From Areca catechu (lineage: Eukaryota; Streptophyta; Magnoliopsida; Arecales; Arecaceae), in the NCBI GenBank assembly GCA_021397845.1, contig CM038044.1:42270354-42334353 (forward strand): a stretch of 64,000 nucleotides of DNA, read 5' to 3'. Positions within the stretch are counted from its first letter, which is position 1; each line of letters opens with the position of its first letter. The position numbers and the translations under genes are program-made. Of this stretch, positions 61,645 through 64,000 are shown piece by piece. The notes under the pieces were generated by a model. That model had not been told where the DNA came from, made no database searches, and saw only the letters and a program-made list of their open reading frames with translations.

Positions 61645-62676
61645 GCATGCAAATGGACTCAAGCTTGAGCTAAGGTTTCCTAGACCTAGAGCACAAATTA
61701 GAGGTCTAATTAAGTGAACCAACTAGCTAGTAGTACTTATGGGACTTAGCCAGGTAGGTGGTGGGGAGTGAAGGTCCCTGATTGCCAACCTTAGACACCA
61801 ATCTGAGATTGGCCAGGTAGGCGGACCAAATCACAAGCCCTGATGCACCAATCCTAGACACCAAGCCAGTAAGCACACACCAATTAGCTGACACAGTTAA
61901 CTTGACCCTAACCTGAACCCAATTTGTTGGTGTCCCTAACCCACTAGGGCAATTAACGTTCTACTCAATTTTAATTAATGGGATGGGATCGATATGCTGG
62001 TTGGTGATTTTTTGGGCTAGGGACAGGTGATGAAATCCCGACCCTATGTCAAATTGATGCCCTTAATTTGATTTCTCATGAGATGAATGAAATGCAAAGG
62101 TGCTGCAGAAGTGTGTTGCAGTTTGAAAGTGGTGTGGAAAATGTGATGAGAAAAATGTCCAAAAATTATGAAAAATTCACAGAGGATTTCTAACTTATAT
62201 GTTTCAATTCAGGTGAAAGGAATTTTAAAAATAAAATCTGTACTACTCTAAGCAGATCCTACAATTGAAGATAAATAAAAAGGACAGAACAGAACCCTAA
62301 TGACAGTGTCGAACTGCAGAAATTTTTATTTTTTTTATAATTCTTTTCTGATGATGAAATTTAATATGGTGATAACTGACTTAAAAAGGAACAAGAAAAA
62401 AAATATTTCAATAAAAAATCAGTGACTTGCCTTTGGAGCTGCAGACGGATTACAGCAAATAGATGCAAATTTTCAGAAAACAGAACCTAATCAAACAAGT
62501 GCAATGGCTTACCCAAAACTTCAATCTAAAAACTCACGTCCGGCCAGGGGCTCATTATTCCCATGGGTCATGACAGTGTACTAGAGTACACCCGCTCAGG
62601 AGGCGTGAATTTTAGATCTTGCTTGGATTTAAAGAAAACTATTATACCCTAATGCAACCATGCTCTGATACCAATT
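61645..62676 (-). other. PBS and leader of F with CCAAT/ATTGG hairpin module
   Basis: The PBS TGGTATCAGAGCATGG lies at 62673-62658 on the minus strand. The leader module at 61830-61741 has hairpin CCAATCT-C-AGATTGG (61812-61798), followed by GTGTCTAAGG and CACTCCCC as in B and C. The gag ATG lies about 150 bases downstream. Confidence 0.85.
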
Positions 62677-63992
62677 TGATGCGGCAAGCATATGATTAAT
62701 GTTTTGAATATGGTTTGTAGAGCAATGAAACCTAATTACACTAGCATTGTACTCATTATAATAAGACTTAAGGATTATAAGAAATTGGACTTTTACTTGA
62801 TTAGACACAATCCTAAACTAAGAAGGAAGAAGATCTAGACAATAGGGGCTAATGATTGTGGACTTACCTTGATGAGCTTTCCAACCTTCTTTTGATTCAT
62901 ACCTTGAAACTACCAATATTCAGAACTGAAGAATCTGGATAACAGAGATCAGAACCCTGGACTTGGGGCTTCAGCTTGTTTGTTCTTTGTTAAGGTGAAC
63001 CCAGCCCATAACTCAAAGACTTCGAAGGACCCTGCAATGAAGATCAAAGTTAAGGAAGAAGGATAGGAACATATAGAAGGGATGGAAGAATTGATGAACT
63101 AAGAACAGAAATTTGAGTAGATCTGGCCGACTCCAATGCCTTCACTTGAGCTTGGAAGATGCTTTGCTAGGGAAAAAGAATGGCTTTGGCGTGGAGGAAG
63201 AGGATGGAAAACTTTCACATAAGAAAAAAAATACAAGACAACTTCTACTTCCAAAATTTCAACTTCAATTTTCATTCATTCCCAAAATCAATCTCTTTTA
63301 CAATGGGCATCCAAGGCTTTTAATAGCCTCACAAAGCTAGCTTTTGAAATTTAAAAACTCCCCAAATCGAGGAGGATTACAAGGGGGGTTGGAGGATTTG
63401 GTGGAGAGTTTGGAGGGATGTGGGGGGGGTTGGAGGATTTGGTGGAGGACTTGGAGGGATGTGGCCAACCTCCTTGAATTTGAATCTCCCTTGTTGGCGC
63501 CCAAAGGGTGATGAGGTGGCTGGTGAAGTGGCACCTGATGACGTGGCATGGTGAGGTGGTCTTCTACTTGGATAAGAATGACATGTGGCGCCCAGTGGTC
63601 CTAGTTGATGGTCCTTTTCTCTTCTTCATGTGGTCAAATTCTGGGGTCTAGAATTTGAGTCTTGTTACTGGCTTTCATGGCTTTAAGACTTGATTAGACT
63701 TAACTCAACTGAATTAGACTTAACCCAACTGAACTGACTTGACTGACCTAGACTTTAAAACTTGAAATGGACTTACAAGAAATGAAATTTTAAAAGTAAT
63801 TACAGGACTCAATAAACACTCTTGATTTGAAATTCAAAATTAATTACAGGACTCTTGAAAAGGAAATGACTCTTGAAAATAAAATATTTTTGAACTAAAG
63901 GATACAAGGTAACCTAATTATCTTCGATCCAAATTGGGATAAGGCTAACCTTGTTGGAGTGAAGTTTCTTTCGGCTTCTGGTGTCCACACCA
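62677..63992 (-). repeat. 5' LTR of F
   Basis: At 1316 bp it starts (minus) TGGTGTGGACACCAGAAGCC at 63992 and ends GCCGCATCA at 62677. On the plus strand at about 63378-63462 it has an unusual block of GG, GGA and GGGGGGGG runs. TTCATTGCAG|GGTCC (minus) near 63030 resembles a splice acceptor. Confidence 0.93.
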
Positions 63993-64000
63993 ACTTGGAG
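63993..64000. other. Flank to the right of F
   Basis: Only ACTTGGAG is visible. It equals a stretch inside the E/F LTR (GGACTTGGAGGG), so F may have inserted into another LTR of its own family; eight bases are too few to be sure. Confidence 0.3.

Larger units (their letters stand above)
58769..63992 (-). mobile_element. Non-autonomous chromovirus F, youngest insertion
   Basis: It reads on the minus strand: 5' LTR (63992-62677), PBS (62673-62658), leader, Gag/integrase-remnant ORF (61644-60757), integrase-C-terminal/chromodomain ORF (to 59959), purine tract CCAGGAGAAT, and 3' LTR (60037-58769, lacking its last 46 bases). The two LTRs differ at about nine sites over 1.27 kb (about 99 percent identity, counted by eye). 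No protease, RT, RNase H or complete integrase. The right flank has only 8 bases and the left end is truncated against N, so no target duplication can be tested. Confidence 0.93.

Overview
The window is plant nuclear DNA made almost entirely of LTR retrotransposons nested in, and recombined with, one another. I see no host gene, tRNA, rRNA, CRISPR array or bacterial-type operon. The plant assignment rests on the element lineages: Ty3/gypsy chromoviruses whose integrase ends in a chromodomain (Del/Tekay-like), Ty3/gypsy Tat-lineage elements with an extra RNase H and antisense ORFs, and Ty1/copia elements. Most use an initiator-tRNA-Met type primer binding site (TGGTATCAGAGC). The species cannot be told; an angiosperm heterochromatic region is most likely.

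Layout (letters are mine). 1-1164: gag, protease and RT start of a Tat element T. 1165-8314: chromovirus A, with an uninterrupted gag-PR-RT-RNase H ORF but no integrase, followed by a second LTR, PBS and leader piece. 8315-14030: non-autonomous chromovirus derivative B. 14031-31559: chromovirus C, split by a complete Ty1/copia element D (17519-27476). 31560-32362 and 37855-44243: the rest of T (RNase H, integrase, two antisense ORFs, 3' LTR). T is split by the minus-strand non-autonomous element E1 (32363-37849), whose 3' LTR holds a solo LTR, E2 (33125-34737). T ends inside a Ty1/copia remnant J (44244 to about 47040). Next come a second Tat fragment K (about 47115-48648), a minus-strand chromovirus fragment L (48649-53629) whose LTR holds a solo LTR O (51793-53371), the non-autonomous plus-strand element H (53630-58489), a chromodomain scrap N (58492-58768), and the youngest element, minus-strand non-autonomous F (58769-63992).

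Nesting is supported by target-site duplications (AAACC/AAATC for D in C; CCCAG/CCCAC for E1 in T; AGGAT for E2 in E1; GACTT for O in L) and by reading frames that resume across the insertions. Autonomous-type coding potential is partial: A keeps an open gag-to-RNase H frame, C has all domains but several stops, and D has all domains but stops, a frameshift and damaged Gag and protease motifs.

Four things deserve attention. (1) The untranslated leader of copia element D carries four hairpins with a nearly constant 19-nt loop on four different, self-complementary stems. (2) A leader module with a CCAAT/ATTGG hairpin is shared by the Ty1/copia element and several Ty3/gypsy elements. (3) B, E1, F and H form a non-autonomous chromovirus group in which protease, RT and RNase H are gone but a Gag-like ORF, a remnant of the integrase core and a separate integrase-C-terminal/chromodomain ORF are kept. 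(4) Antisense genes in the Tat element have a TATA box and plausible introns.
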